Shown: in pieces, positions 21,654-24,013 of the stretch | Position numbering within the stretch: position 1 is the first letter of the stretch | How the letters are laid out: every line of letters begins with the position of its first letter | Source of the DNA: ATZT02 sp038145175 | Lineage (GTDB): Bacteria; Actinomycetota; Actinomycetes; S36-B12; UBA5976 | DNA: 24,013 nucleotides | Assembly (NCBI GenBank): GCA_038145175.1 | Contig: JAYQPE010000010.1 | Coordinates: forward strand, 1-24,013 | Reading direction: 5' to 3' | Notes under the pieces: model-generated | What the model was told of the DNA's origin: nothing | Seen by the model: only the letters and a program-made list of their open reading frames with translations | The model's database searches: none | Made by a program: the position numbers and the translations under genes

Positions 21654-23485
21654 TTGTTGTTAGCTCCTTCGTCAACAATTTCTGCATCCACAATGTCTTC
21701 TGCTTTTTCTCCATTTGCTTCAGCATCTGGATTTGCTTGCGCATTTGCTGCTTGTTCTTGATACATCGCAGCTCCTACTGCTTGAGAAGCTTGAGCAACT
21801 GTTTCCATTGCAGTTTTAATCGCTGCAGTGTCAGTTCCTTCTAGCGCTTTTTTCAAAGTGTTTAAAGGCTCTTCCACGTTTGCTTTAGCATCGGCAGGAA
21901 TTTTTTCTGCATTATCTTTTAAGAATTTTTCAGTTTGGTAAACCAGACTTTCAGCACCATTTCTGACGTCTGCTTCTTCTTTACGCTTCTTATCTTCTTC
22001 AGCGTGAGCTTCAGCATCTTTCATCATGCGCTCAATTTCTTCTTTACTTAAACCAGATCCACCAGTGATTGTCATGGATTGTTCTTTACCTGTGCCTAAA
22101 TCTTTAGCACTTACGTGCACGATTCCGTTGGCATCAATATCGAAAGCAACTTCGATTTGAGGAACTCCACGTGGAGCAGGTGGCAATCCTGTTAAATCAA
22201 ATGTTCCAAGATTTTTGTTGTAGGCAGCAATTTCTCGCTCACCTTGGAATACTTTGATTTGCACACTTGGTTGATTATCTTCAGCAGTGGTAAAGATTTC
22301 TGAACGTTTGGTTGGAATAGTGGTGTTTCGTTCAATCAACTTGGTCATAACTCCACCTTTAGTTTCAATACCTAAAGAAAGTGGTGTTACATCAAGTAAC
22401 AAAACATCTTTAACTTCGCCTTTTAATACACCAGCTTGTAACGCAGCTCCGATTGAAACTACTTCATCTGGATTAACAGATTTATTTGGTTCTTTACCAG
22501 TTAATTTCTTAACTAAATCTGTAACTTGTGGCATACGTGTTGATCCACCAACTAAAACAACTTGATTTATTTTTTCTTTGGCAATTCCTGAATCTTTAAT
22601 TACTTGTTCAACAGGATTTTTTGTGCGATCTAATAAATCTTGTGTCATTGATTCAAATTGAGCACGAGTTAGTGTTTCATCTAAATGCAATGGTCCAGCT
22701 TGTGATGCTGTTATGTAAGGCAAATTAATATTTGTGGAAGTTGAAGAAGACAATTCAATTTTTGCTTTTTCTGCAGCTTCTTTCAAACGTTGCATTGCCA
22801 TGTTGTCTTTAGAAAGATCAACACCATTTTTATTTTTAAATTCTGTGACCATCCAATTGATGATTTTTTCATCCCAATCATCGCCACCTAATTTGTTATC
22901 ACCAGCTGTTGCTTTTACTTCAACAACACCTTCACCGATTTCCAGTAATGAAACGTCAAATGTTCCACCACCAAGATCGTAAACAAGAATTAATTCTTCT
23001 TTGTGTCCTTTATCTAAACCATAAGCAAGCGCTGCTGCGGTTGGTTCGTTAATAATTCTTAAAACATTTAAGCCAGCAATTTCGCCAGCTTCTTTTGTGG
23101 CTTGACGTTGTGCATCGTTGAAATATGCAGGAACAGTAATAACTGCATCAGTTACTGTGTCACCTAAATAACTTTCTGCATCTCTTTTTAACTTCATTAA
23201 TGTTCTGGCAGAGATTTCTTGAGGGGTGTATTTTTTGCCATCAATATCTACAGACCAAGATGAACCCATGTGTCTTTTAACAGAACGAATAGTTCTATCT
23301 GGGTTTGTCACAGCTTGACGTTTTGCTACTTCCCCAACTAGTACTTCACCGTTTTTGGCAAAAGCTACAACTGATGGGGTGGTGCGAGAACCTTCAGCGT
23401 TGGCAATAACTGTTGGGTCGCCGCCTTCTAGGACCGTAACCACTGAGTTGGTGGTTCCAAGGTCAATACCGACCGCACGTGCCAT
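21650..23485 (-). CDS. dnaK: DnaK chaperone (Hsp70)
   Basis: DnaK is the central ATP-driven Hsp70. I start at the ATG at 23485 (611 residues, MARAVGIDLGTTNSVVTV), because AAAGGAG lies just upstream and the family begins there. Eleven more codons in frame upstream are not part of it. ATPase-domain signatures are IDLGTTNS (phosphate 1), VYDLGGGTFDVSLLE (phosphate 2) and VVLVGGSTRMPQV (adenosine). The linker VLLLDVTPLSLG precedes the substrate-binding domain. The tail is rich in Ala, Asn and Glu and lacks the EEVD of eukaryotic forms. It is the first gene of dnaK-grpE-dnaJ-hspR-clpB and is expected to be controlled by HspR. Confidence 0.98.
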   Translation of the reverse strand: MARAVGIDLGTTNSVVTVLEGGDPTVIANAEGSRTTPSVVAFAKNGEVLVGEVAKRQAVTNPDRTIRSVKRHMGSSWSVDIDGKKYTPQEISARTLMKLKRDAESYLGDTVTDAVITVPAYFNDAQRQATKEAGEIAGLNVLRIINEPTAAALAYGLDKGHKEELILVYDLGGGTFDVSLLEIGEGVVEVKATAGDNKLGGDDWDEKIINWMVTEFKNKNGVDLSKDNMAMQRLKEAAEKAKIELSSSTSTNINLPYITASQAGPLHLDETLTRAQFESMTQDLLDRTKNPVEQVIKDSGIAKEKINQVVLVGGSTRMPQVTDLVKKLTGKEPNKSVNPDEVVSIGAALQAGVLKGEVKDVLLLDVTPLSLGIETKGGVMTKLIERNTTIPTKRSEIFTTAEDNQPSVQIKVFQGEREIAAYNKNLGTFDLTGLPPAPRGVPQIEVAFDIDANGIVHVSAKDLGTGKEQSMTITGGSGLSKEEIERMMKDAEAHAEEDKKRKEEADVRNGAESLVYQTEKFLKDNAEKIPADAKANVEEPLNTLKKALEGTDTAAIKTAMETVAQASQAVGAAMYQEQAANAQANPDAEANGEKAEDIVDAEIVDEGANNK

Positions 23486-23531
23486 ATTTGATACTCCTTT
23501 GATACTTGGTATAGCCACTTTTGGGCTAATT

Positions 23532-23560
23532 GTTATCTATATTGACGCAAGTCAACTCAA
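23532..23560 (-). promoter_or_regulatory. Candidate dnaK promoter
   Basis: On the minus strand TTGAGT (23555-23560) and GATAAC (23532-23537) are spaced 17 bp apart, each matching its consensus at 4 of 6 positions. The boxes lie about 50-75 bp upstream of the dnaK ATG. The HAIR site would then be about 35 bp further upstream, so a second start overlapping HAIR is also possible. Confidence 0.35.
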
Positions 23561-23595
23561 CATGCAACTTTTCTTAGCCAAGTCAACTAAGGATA

Positions 23596-23616
23596 CTTGA
23601 GTGGTTAAGACTCAAG
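23596..23616. promoter_or_regulatory. HAIR element, HspR operator
   Basis: CTTGAGT, 7 bp, ACTCAAG is an exact match to the published HspR-associated inverted repeat consensus. It lies in the 142-bp gap between the end of dcd and the dnaK ATG, about 110 bp before that ATG. It is the only full HAIR I see in the window, consistent with one operon-wide control point. Confidence 0.93.
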
Positions 23617-23627
23617 AATAGGGATAT

Positions 23628-24013
23628 TTACTTGATTTCAGTCTTATGAAAGTTCAAATGGGCTTTAGAAGGAGTTGGGCCACGTTGGCCTTGATACCTT
23701 GAGCCATAAATTGCTGAACCATATGGATGCTCTGCAGGGGAAGAAAGTCGGAAGAGGCATAGTTGACCTATTTTCATTCCTGGCCAAAGCTTGATTGGAA
23801 GTGTTGCCACATTGCTCAACTCCAAGGTCACATGTCCTGAAAAGCCTGGGTCAATGAAGCCTGCTGTGGAGTGAGTCAAAAGTCCCAGACGACCTAAGGA
23901 TGATTTTCCTTCTAGGCGACCTGCAATATCGTCTGGCAGCGAAATTACTTCATACGTACTACCTAAAACAAATTCACCTGGGTGAAGAATGAATGGTTCT
24001 GCTCCAACGGTTG
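23628..24013 (-). CDS. dcd: dCTP deaminase, C-terminal part (5' end beyond window edge)
   Basis: Reading in from the right edge gives 127 residues before the stop. They include FILHPGEFVLGSTYEVISLP, RLEGKSSLGRLGLLTHSTAG, FIDPGFSGHVTLELSNV, and YQGQRGPTPSKAHLNF. They align throughout with the last two thirds of mycobacterial Dcd (190 residues), so about 63 residues are missing. Dcd deaminates dCTP. The mycobacterial enzyme is bifunctional and also hydrolyses the dUTP formed, giving dUMP directly, and this close relative probably does the same. An internal ATG lies within the conserved core and is not the real start. The gene precedes the dnaK operon on the same strand. Confidence 0.95.
   Translation of the reverse strand, partial: TVGAEPFILHPGEFVLGSTYEVISLPDDIAGRLEGKSSLGRLGLLTHSTAGFIDPGFSGHVTLELSNVATLPIKLWPGMKIGQLCLFRLSSPAEHPYGSAIYGSRYQGQRGPTPSKAHLNFHKTEIK

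Noticed and set aside
1..24013. Defence island, prophage, insertion sequence or biosynthetic cluster
   Set aside because: No transposase, integrase, nuclease, phage or synthase gene was found. Gene content is housekeeping and largely syntenic with other actinobacteria.

Overview
The window looks like a piece of chromosome from a small-genome, low-G+C actinobacterium (about one third G+C by eye). The class is indicated by genes that travel together in Actinomycetia: bldC, a DUF3073 protein, HspR with a HAIR operator, an actinobacterial-type inositol-phosphate synthase beside a PadR regulator, and a dCTP deaminase of the mycobacterial type. The order fba - purA with pyrE nearby, then clpB/hspR/dnaJ/grpE/dnaK and dcd, echoes the same neighbourhood in Mycobacterium and Streptomyces. 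Tight packing, low G+C and few regulators suggest a streamlined aquatic lineage such as the freshwater Nanopelagicales (acI). That placement is an inference and was not tested.

Layout, left to right. 1-1021: an arylsulfotransferase-like membrane-anchored protein that runs off the left edge (- strand). 1093-2844: tRNA-Lys and a padR-ino1 operon (- strand) with a perfect 11+11 bp palindrome in front of padR. 3000-3321: a + strand array tRNA-Glu, tRNA-Asp, tRNA-Phe, with an AT-rich hairpin behind each tRNA. 3333-5250: a Rieske lipoprotein and a long nitronate-monooxygenase-family flavoenzyme (- strand). 5378-6038: divergent bldC and DUF3073 genes around a repeat-rich spacer.

6040-13756 is a long - strand run, read from the right: class I fructose-bisphosphate aldolase, FAD-dependent oxidoreductase, purA, class III aminotransferase, purB, SCP2-like protein, and an orphan PotD-like binding lipoprotein. 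PurA and PurB are the two enzymes of the IMP-to-AMP branch. 13853-14922 (+ strand) holds pyrE and a small alpha/beta-hydrolase-like protein that seems to lack the nucleophile motif. 14912-16891 (- strand) holds a short-chain dehydrogenase and a secreted Pro/Thr-linker protein with a carbohydrate-binding-like C-terminal domain.

16974-23485 is the heat-shock operon dnaK-grpE-dnaJ-hspR-clpB (- strand). It has a perfect CTTGAGT-N7-ACTCAAG HAIR site upstream and a hairpin just after clpB. HspR, which this operon encodes, is expected to repress it through that site. The right edge cuts a dCTP deaminase gene.

No mobile element, CRISPR array, defence cassette or evidently new multi-gene system was found. 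The most notable points are: the class I aldolase at a locus that usually carries class II; a DnaJ with one zinc-ligand Cys replaced by Asp; the hairpin-filled tRNA spacers; the padR palindrome; the repeats between bldC and DUF3073; and the flavoenzyme with a C-terminal Cys cluster beside a Rieske lipoprotein.
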